12,101 bases of DNA from an uncultured Phycisphaerales bacterium (GCA_946886375.1 CAMPIL010000074.1:1-12101); one strand, 5' to 3'; positions 1 through 6,679 are shown, counted from the first letter of the stretch. Made by a program: numbers and translations. Notes: generated by a model from the sequence alone, not told the origin.

Positions 1-597
1 CAGGTCATCGCCCGTCAATTTCACCTCAGCAGCGCCTTCGCCGATGGGCAGGAACGGCTCATTGGGTTTCGCCTTGCGCACAACGATTTCAGGAGGCGAG
101 CCACGCAGTTTGGCGAGATCGAACACGTGCGTGGGTTGGCCCAGTTCAAAGAGAACGAAGTTCGATGCGTCAACGATGTTGTTGCGGGGAATGTCGCCGC
201 GTGCGAGCAGTCGGTTGGCCAGCCACGCCGGGGAAGGTCCGACCTTCACGCCGCGGATGATTCGCGCCGTGTAGAGCGGACATAAGGCCGGTTCGCGGTT
301 GGTCACCTTGGCCACCGATGACGCCGGCGGCCCGCCCGCCTTGGGCGAAGCATGCGGCTCCTTGAATTGCCGCATTGATATTGCCGCGATCTCGCGCGCC
401 AACCCGACATGACACAGGCAGTCGCCGCGGTTGGAAGTCAGTTCAATGTCCTGCCGGACGTCGGCCGATCCATCAGGCAGTTTGACGTCCTGACGGTGTT
501 CAAGCGGAAAACCCGCGTGCGTCAGCAGGTCGGCCTGCTCCTGAGCCGTCGCAGGCGGGTCGAGGTACTGGTTCATCCAGGCGACGCTGGTGTTCAT
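1..597 (-). CDS. pheT: Phenylalanine--tRNA ligase beta subunit, N-terminal 199 residues (partial)
   Basis: This is the beta chain of the cytoplasmic alpha2-beta2 enzyme that charges tRNA-Phe. The gene is cut by the left edge; 199 codons are open without a stop. The protein starts MNTSVAWMNQYLDPPAT, the usual N-terminal helix region. It then shows ELTSNRGDCLCHVGLAREIA (residues 53-72), matching the family's 'TPNRADCLGIIGVAR' block. The start of the B3/B4 domain follows, with NIVDASNFVLFELGQPTHVF (residues 141-160), the conserved '[20 protein letters not shown]' stretch. The EMAPII-like tRNA-binding domain that normally fills about 110 residues after residue 40 is absent: HAGFPLE (32-38) is followed within about 15 residues by the DIELTSNRGD block. 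The ATG at 595-597 has no Shine-Dalgarno sequence. Identity is firm from the motifs; the domain loss is seen directly. Confidence 0.95.
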   Translation of the reverse strand, partial: MNTSVAWMNQYLDPPATAQEQADLLTHAGFPLEHRQDVKLPDGSADVRQDIELTSNRGDCLCHVGLAREIAAISMRQFKEPHASPKAGGPPASSVAKVTNREPALCPLYTARIIRGVKVGPSPAWLANRLLARGDIPRNNIVDASNFVLFELGQPTHVFDLAKLRGSPPEIVVRKAKPNEPFLPIGEGAAEVKLTGDDL

Positions 598-674
598 GGG
601 GGCAAGCGTATCGCGACAGCGTGGAGAGGGAAAGTCGGCTTTGCGCGGCGGTCGGCTGACCGTACACTGCGGAT
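598..674. promoter_or_regulatory. Divergent promoter region between pheT and the first lipoprotein gene
   Basis: These 77 bases separate two start codons that point away from each other. Rightward, TACACT (663-668) lies 6 bases before the ATG at 675, with a poor -35 candidate TTGCGC (641-646) 16 bases upstream. Leftward, the minus strand reads TACGCT (605-610), 7 bases before the pheT ATG. No Shine-Dalgarno sequence precedes either ATG. This is the layout expected when transcription starts at or next to the start codon. The hexamers are seen; promoter function and leaderless translation are inferred. Confidence 0.45.
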
Positions 675-1304
675 ATGTTGCGATACACCGCACTCTCGTG
701 GCTGTTCACGATGCTTGCTCTGACGTCCTGCGCCAGTCAGCCGCAAGCCGGCGTTGACCCGCTGGGCGCATCGCCATCGGATTTTTCGCTGGACGTCACG
801 GTGCTGACCGCGGGAGCCGCCCGCGCGGACGAGGAAACATCATCGGTTGGCGTGTCATCGCACCTGCGGCCGGCGCGGTATGTGCTTCTGGCGGACGGCA
901 CGCTGCGGTACGGAAATGATCCGGACGGCGCGATGTCTCCCAACTGGCTTCCGCCTGTGACGCGCATTCTCTCAAGGCGGCAGATTGCCGATGTCTGGTC
1001 TTTGTGCCAGCAACTTGGACTGACCGATCCGAACGCCGGCGATCCGATTGTGAACTTCAGGCTCGTGCGGCCCAGTTCAGGTGAGCGAATGTACATGGTC
1101 GGGTTGAGCGGTTCGGGCGACTACAGGAACTTCGTGCGCAGCGCGCCCATCAATCAGGAGCCTGATCCGGCAATGGCGAAACTGGTGCGGTTGCTTGCGG
1201 AATTGGCCTGGGCTGATGAGATGCGCGATGCAGATGCGCGCATCGCCCCCAAGCGATATGACTTCGGCCCTGACCCGTACACGCGCTATCGCTCGAACAA
1301 CTGA
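675..1304 (+). CDS. Predicted lipoprotein, function unknown (209 aa)
   Basis: The N-terminus MLRYTALSWLFTMLALTSC is a type II signal peptide: a short positive start, a hydrophobic core and the lipobox L-T-S-C, with lipidation expected at Cys19. The mature protein should be anchored to a membrane on the outer side. I recognise no enzyme motif. The segment around residues 70-115 (YVLLADGTLRYG, then W, P, T and LSRRQIADVWSLCQQLGL) has the same order of features as the next gene (EVDEHGTLGYG, KWTGPLTPEEIQQLRDLLAQQ), so the two may be old tandem duplicates. An in-frame TGA at 657-659 leaves ATG 675 as the first possible start. The next gene begins 27 bases after its stop, so the two are probably co-transcribed. 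Confidence 0.8.
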   Translation: MLRYTALSWLFTMLALTSCASQPQAGVDPLGASPSDFSLDVTVLTAGAARADEETSSVGVSSHLRPARYVLLADGTLRYGNDPDGAMSPNWLPPVTRILSRRQIADVWSLCQQLGLTDPNAGDPIVNFRLVRPSSGERMYMVGLSGSGDYRNFVRSAPINQEPDPAMAKLVRLLAELAWADEMRDADARIAPKRYDFGPDPYTRYRSNN

Positions 1305-1331
1305 ACGGTGCGAAGGCGCGGAGGAACGACG

Positions 1332-1835
1332 ATGCTCAGACATTCAGTGCACGCCCTCGCAGCAATCATCGCGTTGGCTGCGGCGCAGCTGACGCTTTCG
1401 GCGTGCGCCAGCGGCGGGTCCGCACGCGCGCCATCCGCCACCGGAGGACTCGCGATGACCATGTTTGTGCGCGATGCCACCAAATCCGAGGTGTATTACG
1501 AGGTGGATGAGCACGGCACGCTTGGCTACGGCGGGGGACTTTCCGCCCGGATGGGCACTGCAAAATGGACCGGGCCGCTGACCCCCGAGGAAATTCAGCA
1601 ATTGCGAGACCTGCTTGCGCAGCAGGACTGGTTCAAGGCAAAACCGCAATCAACTCTTCAGCCGCCGGAGCACTTGTATCGCGTCTCAATCGCGGCACCG
1701 GAAAACAGCGTTCGGTTCACCGTCAAGGGCGAGAATGAGCAGGTCGAGCCGATCCGCGAACTGTTGGCGAAGGCGGCGCTTCGTCGACTGAATGAGGACC
1801 TGAAGCAACTGCCTCTGCCGAGTTCGCATCGGTGA
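1332..1835 (+). CDS. Predicted lipoprotein, distant paralogue of the preceding one (167 aa)
   Basis: I chose ATG 1332 because GGAGGA (1320-1325) sits 6 bases upstream and because the protein then begins MLRHSVHALAAIIALAAAQL, a proper lipoprotein signal peptide with lipobox L-S-A-C (Cys25). An in-frame GTG at 1308 would add eight residues and is less likely. The first gene of the pair also starts MLR. The mature part has the shared module EVDEHGTLGYG... KWTGPLTPEEIQQLRDLLAQQDW (about residues 57-100), then a probable beta-strand region (LYRVSIAAPENSVRFTVKG) and a C-terminal helix. No catalytic motif or named family is recognised. Its stop lies 44 bases before the following pseudopilin-like gene, so the two are probably in one operon. 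Confidence 0.8.
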   Translation: MLRHSVHALAAIIALAAAQLTLSACASGGSARAPSATGGLAMTMFVRDATKSEVYYEVDEHGTLGYGGGLSARMGTAKWTGPLTPEEIQQLRDLLAQQDWFKAKPQSTLQPPEHLYRVSIAAPENSVRFTVKGENEQVEPIRELLAKAALRRLNEDLKQLPLPSSHR

Positions 1836-1879
1836 GAGTCCTCCTACAATCCTTCCGTCGCGCCCCCTGGAGGTTCATC

Positions 1880-2707
1880 ATGTCCACCCAACTGCCGGCC
1901 GCGCGTGTGAATCGCAGCGCATTCTCGATGATCGGCATGCTCATCACGATGGTGTGCATGCTGGTGCTGTTTGTCATCCTGATGAATTCACTCAACAAGG
2001 CAGTGACCGGCCAGAAGACGCAGCAGGAAGGCACCGTGAGGTCATTCGAAGACAAGATGTACCTCAGCGGCTTTTTTCAGTCGATGCTCGTCAACGCCAA
2101 CGTAAACAAGGGCGAGTATCTCACGCCCAGCCGCGTGGCACGCAGCGATGATCCGGCCTGGAACACCACGGCCAATTTCTACTCCGCCATGGTCATGGAA
2201 ATCGCCACGCCCGGGTACTGCAGGCAGTTGATCAGCGGCAACGAATACAGCGGCTACGTGCAGGAGAAGGCCGACTACGACTACACCACATACGACCCGG
2301 CGCAGGGGGTCTTCTGGGATCAGTCCTTTGTCGCCGACTTGAAGAATCTCTCCAACGTCTCCTTCGCTCACGTGCCGCTGTATGGCGATCGCTGGAAGAA
2401 AAACTGGCGATCCACCATGGACTCGACGTTTCCATTGGTGGGCAACCGCGGGCCCGAAGATGGCGTGAACAGTTCGAACTCGTATGCCTGCGGCCGGGAC
2501 GGCGTGTGGCGGGGCCACATTGTCTTCGGCGATGGCCACGTTGATTTCATCGAGACGCCGACGCCCAACGGCTTGACCTTTGTCGAAGATGGCCGGCCCG
2601 TGCAGGACAACATCTTCAGCATGGAAGACGGCTCTGACGGCGCGGATGCGGTGCTGAGTTTCACGAAAACAATGACGAAGGACGGCCCCCAACTTCAATT
2701 CGATTGA
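1880..2707 (+). CDS. Pseudopilin-like membrane-anchored protein with C-terminal GDGHV block (275 aa)
   Basis: ATG 1880 is preferred over GTG 1832 because GGAGG (1869-1873) lies 6 bases upstream and because it gives 275 residues, almost equal to the 276 of the paralogue next door. The N-terminus RVNRSA then FSMIGMLITMVCMLVLFVIL resembles a type IV prepilin or type II secretion pseudopilin: a basic leader, a possible prepilin-peptidase site A14/F15, then one hydrophobic helix (15-37). Position +5 is Gly rather than the usual Glu, as in some minor pseudopilins. The exported part carries YDYTTYDPAQGVFWD (133-147), VGNRGP (187-192) and FGDGHVDF (216-223), resembling the DGH block of many planctomycete pilin-like proteins. 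Cys114 is conserved in the paralogue. Its exact role is unknown; part of a secretion or surface-fibre apparatus is a guess. Confidence 0.75.
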   Translation: MSTQLPAARVNRSAFSMIGMLITMVCMLVLFVILMNSLNKAVTGQKTQQEGTVRSFEDKMYLSGFFQSMLVNANVNKGEYLTPSRVARSDDPAWNTTANFYSAMVMEIATPGYCRQLISGNEYSGYVQEKADYDYTTYDPAQGVFWDQSFVADLKNLSNVSFAHVPLYGDRWKKNWRSTMDSTFPLVGNRGPEDGVNSSNSYACGRDGVWRGHIVFGDGHVDFIETPTPNGLTFVEDGRPVQDNIFSMEDGSDGADAVLSFTKTMTKDGPQLQFD

Positions 2708-2815
2708 ATGTGGGTTGTGGACGCCGCGTCTGACGAGCCCCCTTCAGCAAGCGGCTTGAATGTAATGGACCATGTCGAAGATGATGGGGCAAAACGCAGG
2801 TGACATGAACCGATG

Positions 2816-2837
2816 CGAGGATCACTGCGTATCCTCG
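2816..2837 (+). other. Seven-bp hairpin upstream of the second pseudopilin-like gene
   Basis: CGAGGAT (2816-2822) pairs perfectly with ATCCTCG (2831-2837) around an 8-base loop. It sits in the 178-base gap between the two paralogues, 48 bases before the chosen ATG at 2886. No T-run follows, so a factor-independent terminator is unlikely. It could be a leader structure, or chance. Confidence 0.3.
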
Positions 2838-2885
2838 GTTGACCAGGCCGCGTGCTCAGGCGTGCCGAGTTGCAGGCGAGGTCAC

Positions 2886-3716
2886 ATGCGCAAATCTGAT
2901 CGCAGAGCAGTGGTACGGCCTGAGATCATTGTGCTGGTCGTGTGCGCGATTGTCGCCGTTGTGGTCGGCGTCGTTCTCCTGAAGAACGTGCGCAGACCTG
3001 GGGGATTTTCGGCGAAGGAGTCAGCGATGCTACGGGGGATTCATCAATCGTGGGTGATCTATAGCCGCGAATTTGGTGGAAGTTACCCCGTGCCGGGACT
3101 GGTTCGCCGCCTGCCTGAGGGTGGCGTTCTGATGCCCGGCCACGGTGAAGAAGACGTATCGCAAAACACCACCGCCAACCTGTTTTCCCTCTGCATTGCC
3201 GGCAACTATTTCACGCCGGAAATGTGCGTCGGCTCAACAGAACCAAGTCATCGAGTGAAGGTGTTGGATTCCGAAGGTTACGACTATCAGCAATACCAGC
3301 CATCTGAAGGAATCTTCTGGGATACGAATTTCAAGGCCGATCTGCATGTGCTCTCCAACGTCTCGTACGCCCACAGGCCGATCACGGGTGAGTTGGAGAA
3401 CAGGTTTTGGCGTGACTCGCTTGACGCAAGCGTCGCAGTCGTCGGCAATCGTGGACCGCTCGGCGGAATTGCTAATGCCAATTCAATCACCAATAAAATC
3501 TATTCGCCACAGGATTCTTGGAACGGGAACATTGTTTACGGCGACAACAGCGTGAGTTTCACATCAACATTTCCTGCGACCAAGCGTCCCAATGGCCTTG
3601 GCTACGTCATCGCCCCAGAGTGCCAGAAAGAGGGCACGACGCCGCTGAATTCAGATGCCGACATCACATTCACGAAAGAGATGACTGATTCGGGGCCGGT
3701 TATCCAACATGACTAA
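2886..3716 (+). CDS. Pseudopilin-like protein, paralogue of the preceding gene (276 aa)
   Basis: The start at ATG 2886 follows GAGG (2878-2881) by 4 bases and gives a length within one residue of the paralogue. An in-frame ATG at 2772 would add 38 residues that look unlike a leader. The N-terminus MRKSDRRAVVRPEIIVLVVC is basic then hydrophobic to about residue 32. With A8 as -1, Glu13 would be +5 of a prepilin, but +1 is Val, not Phe. MLRGIHQSWVIYSREFGGSYP (48-68) matches the post-helix region of planctomycete pilin-like proteins. Blocks shared with its neighbour, in the same order: NTTAN, a Cys at residue 114, YDY..Y.P..G.FWD..F.ADL..LSNVS.AH.P, VGNRGP and FTK.MT..GP. The neighbour's FGDGHVDF is replaced by YGDNSVSF, so the His is lost. 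Function unknown. Confidence 0.75.
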   Translation: MRKSDRRAVVRPEIIVLVVCAIVAVVVGVVLLKNVRRPGGFSAKESAMLRGIHQSWVIYSREFGGSYPVPGLVRRLPEGGVLMPGHGEEDVSQNTTANLFSLCIAGNYFTPEMCVGSTEPSHRVKVLDSEGYDYQQYQPSEGIFWDTNFKADLHVLSNVSYAHRPITGELENRFWRDSLDASVAVVGNRGPLGGIANANSITNKIYSPQDSWNGNIVYGDNSVSFTSTFPATKRPNGLGYVIAPECQKEGTTPLNSDADITFTKEMTDSGPVIQHD

Positions 3717-3912
3717 TCCGACCGACCGTGGTCCGATAGGCCCGAGCGCACTTTGCCACAACAATTCATCTTCGATTCTGGCACGTTCATGGGAACTTGT
3801 TGGCAGTCTCAATGCCCGGGAAAACTGTTGGTGAAATGACTCTGTCGGCGCTCAACGTGGCGGATTGATTTCCGTGTAGCATTCGCGTCGTGGATTTGCA
3901 CTGGGACGCAGG

Positions 3913-5493
3913 ATGCCGACAAACTCTGTGAGCGCGAACCAACCAGCCGTTCTCATGCCGGCAAGAGAGCCTCGGTTTGCCGTCGTGCTGCGCCGCTTTG
4001 GACTCTTCGCCGGTCCGGTTCTCGCGATCGTTGCGTTTGTTCTGCTGCCCACGCAATACCCAAATGCCGCCGGCGGCTTCACTGAATTCACGCACGCCGG
4101 CCGCGCCAGTGTCGCGTTGCTTGTCTGGATGGCGACTTGGTGGATGACCGAGGCGGTCGATCTCGCCGCGACCTCGCTGCTGCCGGTCGCGATGTTGCCG
4201 CTGCTCGGAGCCGCCGACATCAAGAGCGCCGCCGCGCCCTATGCGTCGGAGTTCATCTTTCTGTTCATGGGCGGATTCATCCTCGCACTGTCCATGCAGC
4301 GATGGGGTTTGGACCGGCGGATCGCGCTGCTCACCCTGCGCATCGTTGGAACAAGCCCCGTCAAGATGATCGGGGGGTGCATGCTCGCCACCGTCGTGAT
4401 GGGTGGATTCGTCTCCAACACCGCAATGGCCGCGATGATGCTGCCCATCGGCTTGAGCGTGATCGCGCTGATGCGCGACAAGGCAACCGCCGCCACCCCC
4501 GGCGAGCAGGCCAACTTTGCAACCTGCATTGTGCTGGGCATCGCCTATGCCGCTTCCATCAGTGGTGTCGCCACGCTTATCGGCACGCCGCCCAACACCT
4601 TCGTCGCGGCATTCATCCGAGACAAAATCGAACAACCCTCTCAGCGGGAAATCACCTTCCTGCAATGGCTGGCGATGGCGGGTCCCCTCTCGGCCGTCTT
4701 GCTGCCCGTGACATGGCTCATGCTCACGCGCGTGCTGTTTCCCGTTCGCATGAAACCCATCGGTGGCGGGCGCGAGTTCATCGCAAACGCGTACGCCGCG
4801 CTCGGGCCGATGAACCGCGGCGAACGGGTCACGTTCATCGTGTTTCTCTTCACCGCTGCGGGTTGGATGTTCCGGCAATGGATCGTCAAAATCCAATTCG
4901 GCGGTGGCGAGTCCCCGCTGCGACCGTTCGCCTTGCTCACCGATTCAGGCATCGCGATTCTCGGCGCATTGACGCTGTTCATGATCCCCGCAGGCAAGAG
5001 ACTCGGCGGCGGATTCGTCATGAACTGGCCCACAGCCGCCCGCCTGCCTTGGGGCATTCTCATTCTTTTCGGCGGAGGCCTCAGCCTTGCACAAGCCATT
5101 GAAGTCAACGGCGTGGCCGAGTTCCTGGGTCATCAGGCCCATCGCTTCACTGACCTTCACCCCATCGCCATGGTTCTGCTGGTCGTGGCAGCGGTGGTGA
5201 TGTTCTCTGAATTCGCCAGCAACACCGCCACGGCCATGACGGTGATTCCCATTCTCGCAGCGATCGCTCCCGGTTTGGGCGTTCATCCGTATCTGCTGAT
5301 TTTCCCCGCCACCATCGGCTGCAGCATGGCGTTCATGATGCCCGTGGGCACGCCGCCCAATGCGATGGCGCTGGGCACAGGTGTCATCACCTCGCGCCAG
5401 ATGATATTTGCCGGCTTCTGGCTCAACCTGATTGGAATCGGCCTGGTGACGGCATGGACGTTTCTGCTGATGCGCTGGATGCTGAACGTGTAA
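3913..5493 (+). CDS. DASS/SLC13-family sodium-coupled anion (probably dicarboxylate) symporter
   Basis: An inner-membrane symporter of the divalent anion:sodium (DASS, SLC13, VcINDY-like) family, 526 residues, close to the usual length. The two inverted structural repeats are both visible. Each has the sodium/substrate motif SNT (168-170 in VSNTAMAAMMLPIG, and 436-438 in ASNTATAMTVIPI), followed by a GTPPN loop (224-228 and 479-483). Many hydrophobic segments cover the chain, from about residue 28 to the C-terminus. The family carries succinate, fumarate, citrate, sulfate or related anions; the conserved SNT motifs favour a carboxylate, but the substrate cannot be fixed from sequence alone. 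ATG 3913 has only a weak GCAGG before it; Met15 is an alternative start. The 196-base upstream gap shows no clear promoter. The next gene is convergent. Confidence 0.93.
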   Translation: MPTNSVSANQPAVLMPAREPRFAVVLRRFGLFAGPVLAIVAFVLLPTQYPNAAGGFTEFTHAGRASVALLVWMATWWMTEAVDLAATSLLPVAMLPLLGAADIKSAAAPYASEFIFLFMGGFILALSMQRWGLDRRIALLTLRIVGTSPVKMIGGCMLATVVMGGFVSNTAMAAMMLPIGLSVIALMRDKATAATPGEQANFATCIVLGIAYAASISGVATLIGTPPNTFVAAFIRDKIEQPSQREITFLQWLAMAGPLSAVLLPVTWLMLTRVLFPVRMKPIGGGREFIANAYAALGPMNRGERVTFIVFLFTAAGWMFRQWIVKIQFGGGESPLRPFALLTDSGIAILGALTLFMIPAGKRLGGGFVMNWPTAARLPWGILILFGGGLSLAQAIEVNGVAEFLGHQAHRFTDLHPIAMVLLVVAAVVMFSEFASNTATAMTVIPILAAIAPGLGVHPYLLIFPATIGCSMAFMMPVGTPPNAMALGTGVITSRQMIFAGFWLNLIGIGLVTAWTFLLMRWMLNV

Positions 5494-5542
5494 CGACGGA
5501 ATTGCCGCGATGTCGTTTAGAGAACATTTTGAACCCACTGAT

Positions 5543-5560
5543 CCTTGTAAACCCACAAGG
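5543..5560. terminator. Small perfect stem-loop after the symporter gene
   Basis: CCTTGT (5543-5548) and ACAAGG (5555-5560) form a 6-bp stem with loop AAACCC, 50 bases after the symporter stop and between convergent genes. No T-run follows on either strand, so it is a weak candidate for transcript-end formation. Confidence 0.3.
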
Positions 5561-5566
5561 CGCGCA

Positions 5567-5582
5567 GCTAAGAATTCTTAGC
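5567..5582. repeat. 16-bp perfect palindrome
   Basis: GCTAAGAATTCTTAGC reads the same on both strands with no spacer. It directly abuts the left arm of the larger imperfect inverted repeat (5582-5668). It may be the end of that repetitive element or a protein-binding dyad. The sequence is certain; its function is not known. Confidence 0.6.
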
Positions 5583-5668
5583 CACAAATAAACGCAAGTG
5601 AACACAGACATGGAATCATGGTCCGTGCTTTCTACTTTTATCCATCTGCGTCATCTGCGAATCTGTGG
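5582..5668. repeat. Imperfect inverted repeat between convergent genes, dispersed-repeat style
   Basis: The left arm (5582-5614) reads CCACAAATAAACGCAAGTG and continues to CAGACATGGA. The right arm (about 5639-5668), read on the minus strand, is CCACAGATTCGCAGATGACG and continues to CAGATGGATAA. With a few gaps the arms share CCACA, CGCA, CAGA and TGGA in the same order, around a spacer of about 24 bases. Text of this kind ('CCACAGATGAACGCAGATGG') is known to me as multi-copy intergenic sequence in several bacterial phyla, including Planctomycetes and Verrucomicrobia. It encodes no protein and could fold into a long hairpin between the converging genes, possibly ending both transcripts. Confidence 0.55.
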
Positions 5669-5697
5669 ATTGCTCGCCTGTCTCTCATGCATTTCTT

Positions 5698-6609
5698 CTA
5701 GCCTTCAGAAGTCGCGCGTGTCGTCAGCACCGGGCATTTCGCGTGTTTCAACAGGTTTTCTGCCACGCTGCCAAGCAGGAAACGGCTGATGCCGCTGTAT
5801 CCGTGTGTGCCCGTGGCGATGAGGTCTGCGCCCATCGAATTCGCCGCGTCGAGAATCACGCGCGCGACGAAGCCGCGTGCGACCTGCGTCTCGACGGTCA
5901 TGGTGGGGCTGCGCAGCGTCGCCGCGAGTTTCTCCAACTCGGCCCGCGCGTCGCGCTCTTTGTTCTCCCAGTAGTGTGGATCAAACGACATGCCGTACGT
6001 GCCCGGATCAGGCAGTTCCAGTTCGGTCACGTGCAAGAGCAGCATTTTGGCAGGCGACTTCGCCGTGGGGTGCAGCAGCGTGCACGCTGCCTGCGCAGCG
6101 CGGATCGAAGCAGAAGAAAAATCGACTGCCACGAGGACTCTGCGAAAGCCTCGGTCGGTCGCGACGTCATCCAAATGCACCACGAGCACCGGTGCGGGCG
6201 AAATGCGGATCACGCGGTCCGCCGTCCCGCCCATGAGTTTCTGTCCCAGCGTGCCGCGCCCGCTCGTGCCGATCACGACCAGGTCGGCGTTGAGTTCGGC
6301 GGCTTTCCTGGCAATCACTTCCCAGGGGCGGCCGACCTCGTGATCGATGACCGCTTCCAGTTTGCGCTCGCGTGCAAACTGAGCCACCTCGTCCAGGCTG
6401 CGCTGGAGTTCGTTTTTGTCGATGCGATCCGTTTCGGCCAGATGCGCTGGGTCAACCGCGTGAATGAGCGAGATGGTCGCGCCGTGTTCGTGGGCCAGGT
6501 GCATGGCCCATTCCAATGCCCGGCGGGCATGGGCCGAGAAATCCGTCGGAACAAGAATGTGCCGCAGGGGCTGGCAGACGACGCGCTGACCGGACTGTGG
6601 AAGGGGCAT
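5698..6609 (-). CDS. Tandem universal stress protein (two UspA domains, 303 aa)
   Basis: Two consecutive UspA folds, each opening with a beta strand and the family's V-P/V-D-F-S turn: HILVPTDFSAHARRALEWA and RVLVAVDFSSASIRAAQAA. The ATP-binding signature G-2x-G-9x-G-S/T is intact in domain 2 (GTHGYSGISRFLLGS, about residues 277-291 from ATG 6609). It is altered in domain 1 (GTSGRGTLGQKLMGG), where Gly replaces the usual Ser/Thr. Such cytoplasmic proteins bind ATP and are induced by starvation or stress; no partner is evident. ATG 6609 is the only ATG near the N-terminus and leaves a short lead into HILVPTDFS; an in-frame TTG at 6636 would add nine residues. Neither has a Shine-Dalgarno sequence. 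The gene lies downstream of tRNA-Thr on the same strand. Confidence 0.9.
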   Translation of the reverse strand: MPLPQSGQRVVCQPLRHILVPTDFSAHARRALEWAMHLAHEHGATISLIHAVDPAHLAETDRIDKNELQRSLDEVAQFARERKLEAVIDHEVGRPWEVIARKAAELNADLVVIGTSGRGTLGQKLMGGTADRVIRISPAPVLVVHLDDVATDRGFRRVLVAVDFSSASIRAAQAACTLLHPTAKSPAKMLLLHVTELELPDPGTYGMSFDPHYWENKERDARAELEKLAATLRSPTMTVETQVARGFVARVILDAANSMGADLIATGTHGYSGISRFLLGSVAENLLKHAKCPVLTTRATSEG

Positions 6610-6630
6610 GGCCAAATTGTGGCCAAATTC
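6609..6630. repeat. Tandem 11-bp repeat at the start of the stress gene
   Basis: TGGCCAAATTG (6609-6619) is followed at once by TGGCCAAATTC (6620-6630), differing in one base. Each unit contains the palindrome TGGCCA, so two identical dyads lie 11 bp apart, about one helical turn. The first overlaps the ATG of the universal stress protein gene. This spacing would suit cooperative protein binding, but it could also be simple slippage. Confidence 0.45.
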
Positions 6631-6651
6631 GACCAAGATGTCGAGTAACGC

Positions 6652-6674
6652 GTCGTTGTGACTTGGACAACGAC
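6652..6674. promoter_or_regulatory. 8-bp perfect inverted repeat upstream of the stress gene
   Basis: GTCGTTGT (6652-6659) and ACAACGAC (6667-6674) are perfect reverse complements separated by GACTTGG. The dyad is centred about 54 bases before the stress gene ATG. No T-run follows in the direction of the gene. It is either an operator or a leader stem-loop; both readings are inference. Confidence 0.4.
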
Positions 6675-6679
6675 CGTGC

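Noticed and set aside
2042..2698. Minus-strand frame of 218 codons
   Set aside because: Antisense to the first pseudopilin-like gene, which has a ribosome-binding site, a membrane anchor and a paralogue next door.
2772..2885. 38-residue N-terminal extension of the second pseudopilin-like protein
   Set aside because: It would bury the basic/hydrophobic leader inside the protein and break the near-identical length with the paralogue; ATG 2886 has its own GAGG site.
3717..3912. 196-base gap before the symporter, examined for a terminator, promoter or small gene
   Set aside because: No stable hairpin with a T-run, no spaced -35/-10 pair and no convincing coding frame was found.
3787..4896. Open minus-strand frame of 369 codons
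   Set aside because: Antisense to the DASS symporter; the translation is a low-complexity Gly/His/Asp/Arg mixture typical of the reverse strand of a GC-rich gene.
5423..5789. Short frames in the gap between the symporter and the stress gene (for example a peptide with SVFTCVYLWLRIL)
   Set aside because: Peptides of this kind are well-known false translations of the dispersed intergenic repeat; no ribosome-binding site supports them.
5665..6648. Open plus-strand frame of 327 codons
   Set aside because: It is opposite the universal stress protein, whose two UspA domains and ATP motif are unmistakable; the plus-strand translation is Arg/His-rich and shows no family motif.
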